DNA of 64,000 bases, taken from positions 133,734 to 197,733 of the forward strand of contig NZ_VKDB01000005.1 in NCBI RefSeq assembly GCF_007280555.1. The letters run 5' to 3'. The stretch comes from Deinococcus detaillensis. Lineage in GTDB: Bacteria; Deinococcota; Deinococci; Deinococcales; Deinococcaceae. This document shows, in pieces, positions 45,176-54,373 of the stretch; within the stretch, counting starts at the first letter, position 1, and each line of letters starts with the position of its first letter. Made by a program: the position numbers and the translations under genes. The notes under the pieces were generated by a model, which had not been told where the DNA came from, did no database searches, and saw only the letters and a list, made by a program, of their open reading frames with translations.

Positions 45176-46138
45176 GTGCCTCTTTTCTTGCTCCCCGACC
45201 TCGGCGACCTGCTCCGGCTCTCGCCGCAGTACAACGCCGCCACCTTGGTGGAAGTCGCCCGCCAACTCGGCGCGGCGCGGCTGCTGTGGCTCAGCGGCCC
45301 CGACCCCGACCACCCCGCCCGCGACAGTTTCGGCGCGGCCCGCTTGCCCACCACCGATCTCGCGCCGGATTGGGCTTTTGCTGAGGCCGAGTATCAGCAA
45401 CTCCTCGAATTTATGCCGCAGTACCCCCAAGGCCGCCAGCGCCTCAAAGCCGCTGCCGCCGCCGAAGGCGAACTGGCCGATTTGCTGCAAACGCCGATGA
45501 CCTTTGAAAAAGTCACGGCTCCTGCCACGCTGGAACTGGCCAGTCGTTACCACACCGCCCTTGCCGAGTCGCTCGGCGAAGGCCCCGGTACCCGCCATCA
45601 CGCCCGCCGCCTGGACGAATTGGCAAAGAGCCTGCAAGACCAGCAGGGGGTGGCGCTGGCGGCACTCGACGATCTGCCGGGCCTGCTGGAGCGCTTGCCT
45701 CAGGCGGCTTTGCCTGACCTGCCCAACTTCCAACCCGGCGAGGCTTCGCGCCTGCGGGCACTGGCTGATAGGGCCGGACAACTGCGTGAAGACGACGACC
45801 TCAACGCCCTGATCGCCGCACTGGGCCGCGAAACGGGCGACGCCATCACGCCGCTCTCAGAGCTGGATTACCACGCCGCCGGAATCTTTTTGGCCACCGG
45901 CGACTTAGAGAACGCCCGCAGCTTGCTGGAAAAGTCGGCGCACGGCCTGAGTGACTTGCCGCGCAGCTTGCCGGGGCTGGTGCTGGCGCGGCTGGGCCAA
46001 GTCCGCGACGCGCAGCAGGATCGGGATTTGGCGCGGCGCAGTTATCAAGCGGTGCTGGCGCTCAACTTCGCGCCGGAAGTGGCTCGGGAAACGGCGAGGG
46101 CCGGCATGGAGACGGCATTTGTAATGGAAAAGGAGTAA
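45176..46138 (+). CDS. Hypothetical helical-repeat protein
   Basis: The protein has 320 residues and is mostly helical, with no signal or membrane segment. It contains Leu/Ala-rich helical pairs towards the C-terminus ([40 protein letters not shown] and [20 protein letters not shown]), which look like TPR units. I do not recognise the N-terminal half ([20 protein letters not shown]). The GTG at 45176 is seven bases after TAAGCT (45163-45168), the reason for choosing it over a frame starting 30 bases upstream. Confidence 0.68.
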   Translation: MPLFLLPDLGDLLRLSPQYNAATLVEVARQLGAARLLWLSGPDPDHPARDSFGAARLPTTDLAPDWAFAEAEYQQLLEFMPQYPQGRQRLKAAAAAEGELADLLQTPMTFEKVTAPATLELASRYHTALAESLGEGPGTRHHARRLDELAKSLQDQQGVALAALDDLPGLLERLPQAALPDLPNFQPGEASRLRALADRAGQLREDDDLNALIAALGRETGDAITPLSELDYHAAGIFLATGDLENARSLLEKSAHGLSDLPRSLPGLVLARLGQVRDAQQDRDLARRSYQAVLALNFAPEVARETARAGMETAFVMEKE

Positions 46139-46154
46139 ACAGCGGGCTTGGTGC

Positions 46155-46868
46155 TCAGCTTTTCACCCGCTCAATCAAGCCCGCTCTCACCACCTGCTTC
46201 TCACCGTAAAGCAAATGTGGCTCGCCTTCCAGCTTCACACTGATCAAATCCGGCAAAGTGTTCAGCCTGATTTCCGCTTCGGCGCGTTGCAGCGGCCAGC
46301 GCCGGTGCCAGATCGGGCCTTTGTAGATTTTGTCTCCGGCGGCGCTGAACAAAGAATAGCGCTCGGTCAGCCACGCTTCCAGGCTGCCTTCCTGCGACTC
46401 AAACTTCGGGCCGATGGGCCGGTAAGCGGCGGCAAATGCGCCAGCCGTGACGCCTTTGTGGGTACGAACGCTGGCGTACTCGGTCACTTCACCGCGCTGG
46501 GCGCTCCACATCTTGGCGTCGAAATACGGCAAATGAAAACCCAGCCGCGCCAGCCGCACGGCTACAGGTTGCGCGGCGTCTAAGCTGAAAAACCAAACGC
46601 CTGCCGTACCCTCAGCGTCGATCACGTAAGTTCGCAAGTTGAGTTCGGTAAAGGTGGACAGGCCGCTGACAGTGGGCAGACCGCGCGGGGCCACTCCCGA
46701 CATCAAGAACGGCACCACGCCGAGGTAAGCCTGTCCGTGATAGGTGTCTAAGGTGAGGCCCGGCGGCAAGTACTTGTGCAGTTCGGCGGCGCTGACGGGC
46801 CAGTGCATGAAGCACAGCCGCTGCCAGATCATTCTCAGGGCGTAGGGTGGATGGGCAGGATCAGTCAC
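46155..46868 (-). CDS. YqjF family protein (DUF2071)
   Basis: The protein has 237 residues. The opening MIWQRLCFMHWPVSAAELHK with LPPGLTLDTYHGQAYLGVVP and later TELNLRTYV and GVWFFSLDA are the DUF2071/YqjF pattern, a fold related to acetoacetate decarboxylase. The catalytic role is unknown. The GTG start at 46868 is six bases after TAGGCT on the minus strand, giving a leaderless message. It is convergent with the helical-repeat gene, 16 bases away, and lies downstream of the rpsI terminator. Confidence 0.85.
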   Translation of the reverse strand: MTDPAHPPYALRMIWQRLCFMHWPVSAAELHKYLPPGLTLDTYHGQAYLGVVPFLMSGVAPRGLPTVSGLSTFTELNLRTYVIDAEGTAGVWFFSLDAAQPVAVRLARLGFHLPYFDAKMWSAQRGEVTEYASVRTHKGVTAGAFAAAYRPIGPKFESQEGSLEAWLTERYSLFSAAGDKIYKGPIWHRRWPLQRAEAEIRLNTLPDLISVKLEGEPHLLYGEKQVVRAGLIERVKS

Positions 46869-46907
46869 CCGCTCAGCCTAGCGACTTTGAGGCCAGCAGA
46901 GGGCAAC

Positions 46908-46936
46908 AAAAAACCCCCTCCGGTCAGGGAGAGGGG
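46908..46936 (-). terminator. Terminator of the rplM-rpsI operon
   Basis: CCCCTC and GAGGGG (46915-46920 with 46931-46936) form the stem, followed on the minus strand by six T residues, 17 bases after the rpsI stop. Confidence 0.82.
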
Positions 46937-46953
46937 CAGCAAACAAAAAAGGG

Positions 46954-47345
<392 letters not shown>

Positions 47346-47346
<1 letters not shown>

Positions 47347-47777
47347 TAGTTGTTCTCCAGCTTGGTGGGTTGTTGGGCGGCGTGGGGGTGCTGCTCGCCC
47401 GCGTAAACCTTGAGGCGGGGGTGCATCGAGCGGCCTTGGCGGCCCTTGGGCAACATGCCGAAGACGGCGTGCTCAATGACGCGCTCGGGGTGGCGGGCCA
47501 GTACAGTGCGGGCGGTTTCTTTCTTAAGGCCGCCCTGGTAACCGCTGTAGCGGGTGTAGACTTTTTGATCCAGCTTTTTGCCGGTCAGCGCCACTTTTTC
47601 AGCGTTGATGACCACCACGAAGTCGCCGTTGATAATGTTGGGGGTGAAGTCGGGGCGGTGTTTGCCACGAATGCGGCTGGCGATCAAGGTGGCGAGGCGG
47701 CCCAAGGGCACGTTGCTGGCGTCCACCACGACCCAGTTTTGTTCGGTTGAATTGTTGTCAGGCACGTAGGTTTTCAC
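47346..47777 (-). CDS. rplM: Large ribosomal subunit protein uL13
   Basis: The protein has 143 residues. L13 motifs: [34 protein letters not shown] and [20 protein letters not shown]. The start is GTG at 47777, preceded by a GGAG ribosome site about eight bases upstream, so unlike many genes here it has a leader. The 220 bases upstream (47778-47997) hold its promoter region but I cannot pick clear boxes, and no other gene is seen there. Confidence 0.97.
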
Positions 47778-47997
47778 GTTGTAGCTCCAATGCGAGATTA
47801 AGTTTCATAGCACAGTTGAGTTTTGCAGCGCGTTAGGTCAGTCTTTTGACGCTCGCGGGGGCAAGCGTGAAGCGACCTCGCCGGGGCTGCGCCCGACCCG
47901 CTTTGCACTCTACCAAGCGCAAAACACCGCTCATGAGTGTAGCAGACCTGAGCGGCGTGGGCAAGCCTGAATTTGGGCTGCATTGAGTGAGCAGGTT

Positions 47998-48240
47998 CTA
48001 GGCCGCGCCGAGTTGCCCGAAGAAATTGAGCTGGTGGTAAAGGTCGTCTAGGGCTTGGCTATACAGCCGCTGTGAGACCCGCTCATTGAGTGCCAGTGCC
48101 AGCGCCGCGTCGTGGAAAGTGGTGAAGCGCTGCTGGATATGCCAGCCTTCGCCTTCAGTGAGCAGGACTACATCCGGAGCGTCCAGCAAGAACCGGACGC
48201 GGCCTTGTGAAGTGCGGGTATCTGTATAGTGCTGCAACAT
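47998..48240 (-). CDS. Small cytoplasmic protein of unknown function
   Basis: The product has 80 residues from ATG 48240 (opening MLQHYTDTRTSQGRVRFLLD), a compact alpha/beta protein without signal or membrane segments. TACGCT lies six bases before that ATG on the minus strand, the leaderless pattern. The frame is open 41 codons further upstream and KYTPSQAAIGYAVF reads like protein, so a longer form starting near 48300 is possible. No family is recognised. Confidence 0.55.
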   Translation of the reverse strand: MLQHYTDTRTSQGRVRFLLDAPDVVLLTEGEGWHIQQRFTTFHDAALALALNERVSQRLYSQALDDLYHQLNFFGQLGAA

Positions 48241-48364
48241 AAACACAGCGTAGCCAATCGCCGCCTGAGAAGGGGTGTACTTCCTGACGATTGACTTCAA
48301 GAAGTGGGGGCGCCGAGTTGGGTAGACCCGAAGACAACGTCGGCCTGCACCCGCCCAAGTCACT

Positions 48365-48808
48365 TCAGTTGTTGAGCATCAAATTGCTGATCGAGCTGGG
48401 CGCAGGCGTCTCAGTCGGGAATTTGACCAGCACGTTGACGACTGTACCCGGTGGCGTCGCAGGATCGAGGATGATGCTGTGGGCCGAGAGCAGCGGCGGC
48501 GACGGCTCGGTGTCAATGGCCCGCACCAAGACTTGGCCCTGCGCCGGAACAAAGACGCACCAGCTTTCGGGAGTGGTGCTGAAGGCGCGAACCGGCAACA
48601 AGCTCTGGAGGCCCAAGTCGCCGGGGGTGGGCCAATATTCGATCAACAGAGTGGCTTGTTGGCGCTTCAAATCGGCGGCGTCAATGTCGAGCTGAATCTC
48701 GATGCCGTCGGGTTTGTCTTTGTTCAGTTTCATCCAACCCGGCACCACGTTGCGCCCGCTGGAATTGCTCTTGTACATCTGTTTGTCAGGAATGTTGTTT
48801 TGCGTCAT
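48365..48808 (-). CDS. Hypothetical protein, 147 residues
   Basis: It is a soluble beta-rich protein, with IEIQLDIDAADLKRQQATLL and SLLPVRAFSTTPESWCVFVP as the most structured parts; there is no signal peptide. No family is recognised. TAAGGT six bases before the ATG at 48808 on the minus strand suggests a leaderless transcript. The neighbouring 80-residue gene follows on the same strand with a gap of 124 bases. Confidence 0.65.
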   Translation of the reverse strand: MTQNNIPDKQMYKSNSSGRNVVPGWMKLNKDKPDGIEIQLDIDAADLKRQQATLLIEYWPTPGDLGLQSLLPVRAFSTTPESWCVFVPAQGQVLVRAIDTEPSPPLLSAHSIILDPATPPGTVVNVLVKFPTETPAPSSISNLMLNN

Positions 48809-48872
48809 GGCTTTACCTTAGCTCAAGTTAGCGCCGATTGGCGCGGGCTGGGCAGTGGGGGGAGTAAGAAGT

Positions 48873-49016
48873 CTAGTTGGACGCCGCAGGCAACGCGCCC
48901 AGCAAGCTGCGGGTCACGAAATAGCCCACCGCGAACACCAATAGTGGCAGCAGATCAAAGACGACGGTCGATTCTTTTTCGGGGTGCAGCGCGTCTTGCT
49001 TTTGGAAGCGAATCAT
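48873..49016 (-). CDS. Small single-helix membrane protein, 47 residues
   Basis: The frame runs from ATG 49016 to TAG 48873-48875. TAAGCT lies exactly six bases before the ATG, the same box as at 26246 and 45176. The product has a charged N-terminus (MIRFQKQDALHPEKEST), one membrane helix (about 18-40, VVFDLLPLLVFAVGYFVTRS) and a short tail. Below the usual cutoff but well supported by promoter and composition. Function unknown. Confidence 0.7.
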   Translation of the reverse strand: MIRFQKQDALHPEKESTVVFDLLPLLVFAVGYFVTRSLLGALPAASN

Positions 49017-49104
49017 GAGCAAAGCTTAACGCTTTTATCCGGTGCTCGCCTTCCCCATCACTTCATCCAGACCGCAGTTGAGTGGCCTTACGGGTCCGTA
49101 CAAG

Positions 49105-49359
49105 CTATCCGGCACGGCCCTGATTCACCGTCAGCAGCAGCAAGACGATCAGGGCCACGTCCAGCACCCAACTGGCCGGGCGGCGCAGGCGCGGATCGGT
49201 TCTGGCCCGCAGCACCTGCACCACCAAGCGGGCCGCCAGCAAAACGGCCAGTACCCACACCGGCACGCCGAAACCCAGCAGCGGCGCGAACAACAGCAGC
49301 GCCGCGCTGAGCAGCAGCAGCAAACTCAGCGCCGTAAGGCGGTCTGGGGAAGGCGGCAT
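49105..49359 (-). CDS. Small membrane protein downstream of glgB
   Basis: The protein has 84 residues with three hydrophobic segments (about 8-28, 32-48 and 66-80) and a basic loop RARTDPRLRRP. It starts six bases after the glgB stop on the same strand and should share its transcript. No family is recognised, and a role in glycogen metabolism is not indicated. Confidence 0.68.
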   Translation of the reverse strand: MPPSPDRLTALSLLLLLSAALLLFAPLLGFGVPVWVLAVLLAARLVVQVLRARTDPRLRRPASWVLDVALIVLLLLTVNQGRAG

Positions 49360-49365
49360 GAGAAC

Positions 49366-51465
49366 TTACGCTTTGGGGGTGGCTTTAGTTTTGCGCGGCG
49401 CTTTGCTGTCGGCTGGGGTCTTGCTTTTGGCTGGCGCTTTACTTTTCGGCTTTACAACTGGCTGTGGTGGGGCTGGCTGGGCAGTCGGCGCTGCTGTTTG
49501 GGCCGACTCTGCTTCAACGGCAGGCGCAGGCTCTTGGCTGCTCTGCTCAGTGAGCTGGGGTTCACTGTTCTGAGATTCACTGGTCTGCGGCTCACTGGGC
49601 AGCGGCCTTAGAATCAGGGCGCTGTTGGGGGCCAAGTTGAGCAGCAAGCGGTGGGTTTGACCGTGATCGCCACCTTCAAAGGCTTCCAAGCTGCTTTGCT
49701 GGGTGCCGAAACCGCCGTATTCGCCGTCATCGGTGTTGAGCAGGACTTGGTACAGACCCGGCATCGGCACACCCACCGGATAACCCTCGCGGTAGACCGG
49801 CGTCATATTCAGCACCACCAACACCCAGTCGCTGCTGTCCGGGTCGCGGCGAATGTAACTGTAGGTGCTGGCCTCAGCGTCGTCGGCGTTGACCCACAGC
49901 ATTCCTTCAGGCGAGTGATCTCCAACGTGCAGCGCTGGGAATTCACGGTAGAGCCGGTTGAGATCGCGCACCAGCAACATGACGCCCCGGTGGTCGCGCA
50001 GATCGGTCAGGTGCCAGGGCAGCTCGATGTTTTCGTTCCATTCGGTGCCCTGAGCAAATTCTTGGCCCATGAACAGCAGCTTTTTGCCGGGTGTCGTCCA
50101 CAGATAAGCGTAAAAGACCCGAAGCCCCGCCATCTGGGCGTATTGGTCGCCGGGCATCTTGCGCAGCAGGCTGCGTTTGCCGTGAACCACTTCGTCGTGC
50201 GAGAGCGCCAGCACAAACTTCTCGGAGGTGCGGTAGACGTTGAAAAAGGTCAGCTTGTGGTGGTCGTATTTGCGGTAGATCGGGTCTTCTTGGATGTACG
50301 AGAGGCTGTCGTTCATCCAGCCCATGGCCCATTTGTAGTGAAAGCCGAGGCCGAACGGTGCCGGGGAAGTCACGCCCGGAAAGTTGGTGCTCTCTTCAGC
50401 AATCATGATGGTGCCCGGCGCTTGGTGGGCCACCACGTCGTTGAGGCGCTTGAGAAAAGCGATGGCTTCCAAGTTCTCGTTGCCGCCGTAGATGTTGGGA
50501 ATCCAATCGGTGCGCGAAAAATCGAGGTAAAGGATCGAGGCCACCGCGTCTACCCGCAGGCCGTCGATGTGGTATTCCTCCAGCCATTTGAGTGCCGATC
50601 CGATCAGGAACATCACCACTTCGTTGCGTCCGTAATCGAAGATGTAAGTGTTCCAGTCGTGGTGAAAGCCCTTGCGCGGATCGGCGTATTCGAAGAGCGG
50701 GCCGCCATCAAAGCGGGCGAGGCCGTGTTCGTCGGTGGGAAAATGGCCCGGCACCCAGTCGAGCAGCACAGCAATGCCGCGTGAGTGCAGGTGATCGACC
50801 AAGTATTTGAAATCGTCAGGCGTACCGAAGCGGCTGGTCGGCGCGTAGTAACCGGTGACTTGGTAGCCCCACGAGCCGTCGAAGGGATGCTCCATCACGC
50901 CCATCAGTTCGACGTGGGTGTAGCCGAGCCAATCGACGTAATCGGCCAGGCGGTGCGCGATGTCGCGGTAATTCATGTACCAGTTGCCCAGCCCCCGCGC
51001 CCACGAGCCCAGATGCACTTCGTAGATACTGATGGGTTTTTTCTCACTCTGGTCGCGCCCCGCCATCCACTCGGCGTCGTTCCAAGCGTGACTGCTTTGC
51101 CAGATAATGCTGGCGGTGGAGGGACGCAGCTCGGCAAACTGCATGTACGGATCGGCTTTTTGGACTGTGCGCCCATCTTGGCCGGTGACGTTGTATTTGT
51201 AAGCTTGACCGAAGCCGGCCCGCGGCACGAACAAACCCCAGAAGCCGAAATCGAGCCGGTTCATCGGATGCTCCAAGCCGTTCCAAGCATTGAAATCACC
51301 GACCACACTAACATGCTGGGCGTTGGGTGCCCACACCGCGAAGCGCACCCCTTCCACGCCACCTTCACTGGTGACATGCGCTCCCAGCAATTGATCGGGG
51401 CGCACCAAATCGGCAGTGGCCATTTTTTGCAGGAGGTCGTAACTTAAGGGCAGCAACTCATTCAT
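49366..51465 (-). CDS. glgB: 1,4-alpha-glucan branching enzyme with basic C-terminal tail
   Basis: GlgB makes alpha-1,6 branches in glycogen. The 699-residue protein has the N-terminal CBM48 domain (about 30-120), the GH13 core with YTHVELMGVMEHPFDGSWGY, GLRVDAVASILY (nucleophile Asp), IMIAEEST (acid Glu) and LALSHDEVVHG, and the C-terminal beta domain to about 620. A tail of about 80 residues follows, first Gln/Ser/Glu rich and then a lysine/proline/alanine repeat (KPKSKAPAKSKTPADSKAPR). Such a tail is not part of the standard enzyme and looks like histone-H1-type sequence. ATG at 51465. Confidence 0.94.
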   Translation of the reverse strand: MNELLPLSYDLLQKMATADLVRPDQLLGAHVTSEGGVEGVRFAVWAPNAQHVSVVGDFNAWNGLEHPMNRLDFGFWGLFVPRAGFGQAYKYNVTGQDGRTVQKADPYMQFAELRPSTASIIWQSSHAWNDAEWMAGRDQSEKKPISIYEVHLGSWARGLGNWYMNYRDIAHRLADYVDWLGYTHVELMGVMEHPFDGSWGYQVTGYYAPTSRFGTPDDFKYLVDHLHSRGIAVLLDWVPGHFPTDEHGLARFDGGPLFEYADPRKGFHHDWNTYIFDYGRNEVVMFLIGSALKWLEEYHIDGLRVDAVASILYLDFSRTDWIPNIYGGNENLEAIAFLKRLNDVVAHQAPGTIMIAEESTNFPGVTSPAPFGLGFHYKWAMGWMNDSLSYIQEDPIYRKYDHHKLTFFNVYRTSEKFVLALSHDEVVHGKRSLLRKMPGDQYAQMAGLRVFYAYLWTTPGKKLLFMGQEFAQGTEWNENIELPWHLTDLRDHRGVMLLVRDLNRLYREFPALHVGDHSPEGMLWVNADDAEASTYSYIRRDPDSSDWVLVVLNMTPVYREGYPVGVPMPGLYQVLLNTDDGEYGGFGTQQSSLEAFEGGDHGQTHRLLLNLAPNSALILRPLPSEPQTSESQNSEPQLTEQSSQEPAPAVEAESAQTAAPTAQPAPPQPVVKPKSKAPAKSKTPADSKAPRKTKATPKA

Positions 51466-51606
51466 CCCGACAGTTTACTGTCACCAAGCGTCAGAAGCGG
51501 CGGACATTCGGCAGCGCTTAAAGACTAGGTAAATTTAGACTGAGTCAGGTTGTACGAGAGCAATGGCCAAGAAAAAGCCGCTTGCTTGACCACTATCCTC
51601 AATTGA

Positions 51607-52248
51607 TTACACCGTCTCGATGACATTTCGCCGAAAACGGCTCAGCAGGGCCAGGCCAAGTTCGCCGCTTTTTTCGGGGTGAAACTGGGTGGCGTGGATA
51701 TTGCCCTGGCTGATGACCGACCAAAACGGTACGCCGTACTCGGTGATAGCACCCGCCGTGACCTGCGCCGAGAGCGGCACGTAGTAGCTGTGAACGAAAT
51801 AGGCATAGCCTGAATTGTCCAAACCGCGCAGCAGCGGCGAGTCTCCGACTGTCTCCAGCGTGTTCCAGCCCATCTGCGGCACTTTCAGGCCCGGCTGATT
51901 CTCAAAGCGTTTGACGGTGCCCTCGATCAATCCGAGGCCCGCCACGCCGGGAGCTTCCTCCGAGCCGGAAAACAGCATTTGCATGCCCACGCAGATGCCC
52001 AGGAGCGGCGTGCCCGCCCGAACAGTGCGCAGCAGCAGTTCCCGGAAGCCGCTGGCATCGAACGCTTCCATGACTTGCCGGAAGTGACCTTGCCCCGGCA
52101 CGACTATGCCCGCCGCACCCTCAAGTTCGGCAGGCTGATTGGTGACTCGGACGTTTAAGCCCGCCCGCAGCAGGGCTTTTTCGGCGCTGCGGAGATTGCC
52201 CGCGCCGTAATCGAGCAGCAACACTTCTTTCGACCCTCCAGCCGTCAC
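51607..52248 (-). CDS. hisH: Imidazole glycerol phosphate synthase glutaminase subunit
   Basis: HisH supplies ammonia to HisF in histidine synthesis. The 213-residue protein is a class I glutaminase: VLLLDYGAGNLRSAEKALL at the start, the nucleophile in PLLGICVGMQMLFSGSEE, and the His/Glu pair in HATQFHPEKSGELGL. The start is GTG 52248, which overlaps the hisB stop by four bases (GTGA) and has AAGGGGG upstream; longer frames run back into hisB. HisF is not in the window. Confidence 0.94.
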   Translation of the reverse strand: MTAGGSKEVLLLDYGAGNLRSAEKALLRAGLNVRVTNQPAELEGAAGIVVPGQGHFRQVMEAFDASGFRELLLRTVRAGTPLLGICVGMQMLFSGSEEAPGVAGLGLIEGTVKRFENQPGLKVPQMGWNTLETVGDSPLLRGLDNSGYAYFVHSYYVPLSAQVTAGAITEYGVPFWSVISQGNIHATQFHPEKSGELGLALLSRFRRNVIETV

Positions 52249-52847
52249 AAAGCCCCCTTGGTACTCGGCAACTCGCCGCTGGTGACTTGCACCGCGTCTC
52301 TGAGCGCCCGCGCAAAGGCTTTCATAATGGCCTCGATGACGTGGTGGGCTTCTCTTCCGGCCAGCAGGCGCACATGCAAAGTCACGCCGCCGTGATTGCA
52401 AAAACCGCGCAGAAATTCTCGCAGATGATAGTGGGTAAAGTCGCCCGCCGTTCCCCACACCTCCAGCTTTTCCGGCTCGAAGGCGAGGTGGGCGCGGCCC
52501 GACAAATCCACGACCACGTGAACCAGCGTTTCGTCCATCGGCACGAAAGCGCTGCCGTAGCGCTCAATGCCTTTGCGGTCGCCCAGCGCTTGACTGAGCG
52601 CTTGCCCCAGCGTGATGCCGGTGTCTTCGACGAGGTGGTGCGGCTCGATGTGAAGGTCGCCCGTCGCCTGAACGCTGAGGCCCAGCCGTCCGTGGCGCGA
52701 AAGCTGCTCGAGCATGTGATCGAAAAAGCCGTGTCCGCTGCTCAGCTCCGCGCCGGGCGTGTCGAGATCGAGCCTGACAGTGATAGCGGTTTCTAAAGTG
52801 CGGCGCTCTACGGTGGCGTGGCGGGAGGTGGGGCGGGAAGCTGACAT
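52245..52847 (-). CDS. hisB: Imidazoleglycerol-phosphate dehydratase
   Basis: This enzyme dehydrates imidazoleglycerol phosphate to imidazoleacetol phosphate. The 200-residue monofunctional form has the metal-binding HGFFDHMLEQLSRHG, DLHIEPHHLVEDTGI and GREAHHVIEAIMKAFARAL motifs. TAGACT stands six bases before the ATG on the minus strand, so the hisBH message is probably leaderless. hisH overlaps its stop. Confidence 0.96.
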   Translation of the reverse strand: MSASRPTSRHATVERRTLETAITVRLDLDTPGAELSSGHGFFDHMLEQLSRHGRLGLSVQATGDLHIEPHHLVEDTGITLGQALSQALGDRKGIERYGSAFVPMDETLVHVVVDLSGRAHLAFEPEKLEVWGTAGDFTHYHLREFLRGFCNHGGVTLHVRLLAGREAHHVIEAIMKAFARALRDAVQVTSGELPSTKGAL

Positions 52848-52933
52848 GAACAGAGTCTAGCGGGCAAAAGCGGGAAGCAGGGCAGGGGGAGCGCCGCCGC
52901 TTTTGCTCTGCTTCCGCTCACCTAGACTGAGCC

Positions 52934-53707
52934 ATGACCCGTTTGACTGGCAAGGCCCCCAACCGCCGCCGATGGTGGTGGCTGCTGCTGGTGGCAGCGC
53001 TCGGTACAGCCTGCACCACTGTCTTTACCACCCAACTGACCACTCCAGGTGCCGAGGCGCTCACCAAAGGCCAAGCCCTCCTCGGCAAAAAAACTGTGCT
53101 GGCCATCGTCGCCCATCCCGACGATCTGGAGTGGTACATCGGCGGCACCCTGCGGCGACTTTCAGACAACGGGGCAAATGTGCAGGTCGTGGTGTCCAGC
53201 GACGGCGAGAAGGGGCCGAACAAAATCGATGCCCCTGACCTCGCCGCCGCCCGCCGCGCCGAGCAGGCCGCCGCCGGAGCCATCAACGGCTACACCAAAA
53301 TCCACTCGCTGGCTCTGCCGGATAGGGGCGTGGCCGCCGACCCGCGCTTTTTGCCGGAAGCGGCGCGCATTTACAACGAAGTCAAGCCCGACGCCGTGTT
53401 CGTCTTTGATCCGAGCTCTCCGGCTCTCCCCTATTTACACGTGGATCATCAGGGATCGGCCCGCGAATTTTTAAAGTTCTGGGACACTCTGGGCGCGAAT
53501 AAGCCGCCGGTCTATTTGTTTCAGACCCGTAGGCCCAACGTGGCAGTGGACATCAGCGGCGTGATCGACACCAAAGTAAGAGCGCTGGCCCAGCATGTCA
53601 GCCAAAACGGTGGCAGTGGCAGCGGCATGAAAGGTTTTTTTGCCGGATCGGGCAAGCAAGTGGGTGTGGAGTACGCTGAGCTGTTCAGGGAGTTGGACGG
53701 CAAGTAG
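52934..53707 (+). CDS. PIG-L/LmbE family deacetylase, membrane-anchored
   Basis: The protein has 257 residues. A single N-terminal hydrophobic segment (about 14-30, RWWWLLLVAALGTACTT) anchors or exports it. The LmbE zinc motif AIVAHPDDLEWYIGGT and the later HVDHQG complete the metal site. Family members remove N-acetyl groups from GlcNAc-type substrates, for example in bacillithiol synthesis or wall polymers; an extracytoplasmic form is less common. TAGACT six bases before the ATG indicates a leaderless mRNA. Confidence 0.88.
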   Translation: MTRLTGKAPNRRRWWWLLLVAALGTACTTVFTTQLTTPGAEALTKGQALLGKKTVLAIVAHPDDLEWYIGGTLRRLSDNGANVQVVVSSDGEKGPNKIDAPDLAAARRAEQAAAGAINGYTKIHSLALPDRGVAADPRFLPEAARIYNEVKPDAVFVFDPSSPALPYLHVDHQGSAREFLKFWDTLGANKPPVYLFQTRRPNVAVDISGVIDTKVRALAQHVSQNGGSGSGMKGFFAGSGKQVGVEYAELFRELDGK

Positions 53708-53747
53708 TACGCCGGCTTGCGCCTCCTTTCTTTCAAGCCAAGAAAAG

Positions 53748-53771
53748 CCCCCCAACCCAAAAGCCGGGGGG
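53748..53771. terminator. Bidirectional terminator between PIG-L gene and ddrO
   Basis: CCCCCC (53748-53753) pairs with GGGGGG (53766-53771) between two convergent genes. On the plus strand it is followed by TAATTTT and on the minus strand by CTTTTC, so it can serve both. Confidence 0.75.
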
Positions 53772-53790
53772 TAATTTTGACTGGACAGCC

Positions 53791-54180
53791 TTAATCCAGA
53801 ATGCGCTTGAGGTGCAAGTAGATCTCGTACCAATCGCCCTTGTCGCGGGGGCGCTTGCCGCGCAGCTCGATGCGGGCCAAGGTGCGAACCCAGTCCGGCG
53901 TGATCTGAGCGCCCAGCGTGGGGTCGGCCACCAAATCCGCTAAGCCTTTGGGCATGGCTCCTTCGGTATTTTGGCCGTAGAACTCAACGCCCTCGAGCAA
54001 GTCGTGAACGGTGATGTCGTAAGCGCCGGCCAGCGTTTGAAGGGTATCCAAGCTGGGGTTGGTGCGCCCACGCTCTAGGTCGGACAAGTACGGCACGCTG
54101 ATGCTGGCCGTCTCTGCCACGTCTTTGAGGCGTAGCCCGCGCTCGCTCCTGAGCTCGCGGAGTCGTTCGTGTAATTTCAT
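53791..54180 (-). CDS. ddrO: DdrO, repressor of the radiation/desiccation response regulon
   Basis: DdrO is a helix-turn-helix repressor that holds the DNA-damage regulon off until the metalloprotease IrrE/PprI cleaves it. The 129 residues match the family throughout: an HTH at about 17-38 ([20 protein letters not shown]), then [20 protein letters not shown] and the C-terminal [20 protein letters not shown]. The cleavage site reported for Deinococcus DdrO, Leu106-Arg107, is present (IEL|RGK). ATG at 54180 has a strong GGAGG. Its promoter region carries a candidate operator at 54285-54301 and a leader of about 100 bases with inverted repeats. Confidence 0.96.
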   Translation of the reverse strand: MKLHERLRELRSERGLRLKDVAETASISVPYLSDLERGRTNPSLDTLQTLAGAYDITVHDLLEGVEFYGQNTEGAMPKGLADLVADPTLGAQITPDWVRTLARIELRGKRPRDKGDWYEIYLHLKRILD

Positions 54181-54226
54181 GCTTCACCTCCCGGTGTGGT
54201 GAGAGCCAGCCGCAGCACGCAGCCCC

Positions 54227-54287
54227 GAAGGCTCACAGATGAGCTGACTCAGGATGCTTGGCCGCCACGTTGACCGTTTGAGCCTTC
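54227..54287 (-). other. Inverted repeats in the ddrO leader
   Basis: GAAGGCTCA (54227-54235) and TGAGCCTTC (54279-54287) are exact reverse complements separated by 43 bases; the distal arm overlaps the operator candidate by three bases. A small GCTCA-N4-TGAGC hairpin lies inside at 54231-54244. The arms would fold the 5' leader of the ddrO mRNA ahead of the GGAGG ribosome site. Confidence 0.55.
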
Positions 54288-54301
54288 TGATATTTACAGA
54301 A
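54285..54301 (-). promoter_or_regulatory. Candidate RDRM operator of ddrO
   Basis: The 17-base element TTCTGATATTTACAGAA has 5-bp inverted arms (TTCTG/CAGAA) and the length of the radiation/desiccation response motif, a 17-bp palindrome upstream of Deinococcus regulon genes. It lies 105 bases before ddrO within the promoter area, where autoregulation is expected. The exact match to the published consensus was not tested. Confidence 0.7.
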
Positions 54302-54373
54302 TTTTGCACCCTCAAGTGCGAGTGTAGCACCGCGTTCCAGTCTGGTCAAGACAGAATGAAGTGGGTCAAGTTC

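Noticed and set aside
47798..47983. 61-codon minus-strand frame upstream of rplM
   Set aside because: Composition rich in Cys, Arg and His, no ribosome site or -10 box; it lies in the rplM promoter region.
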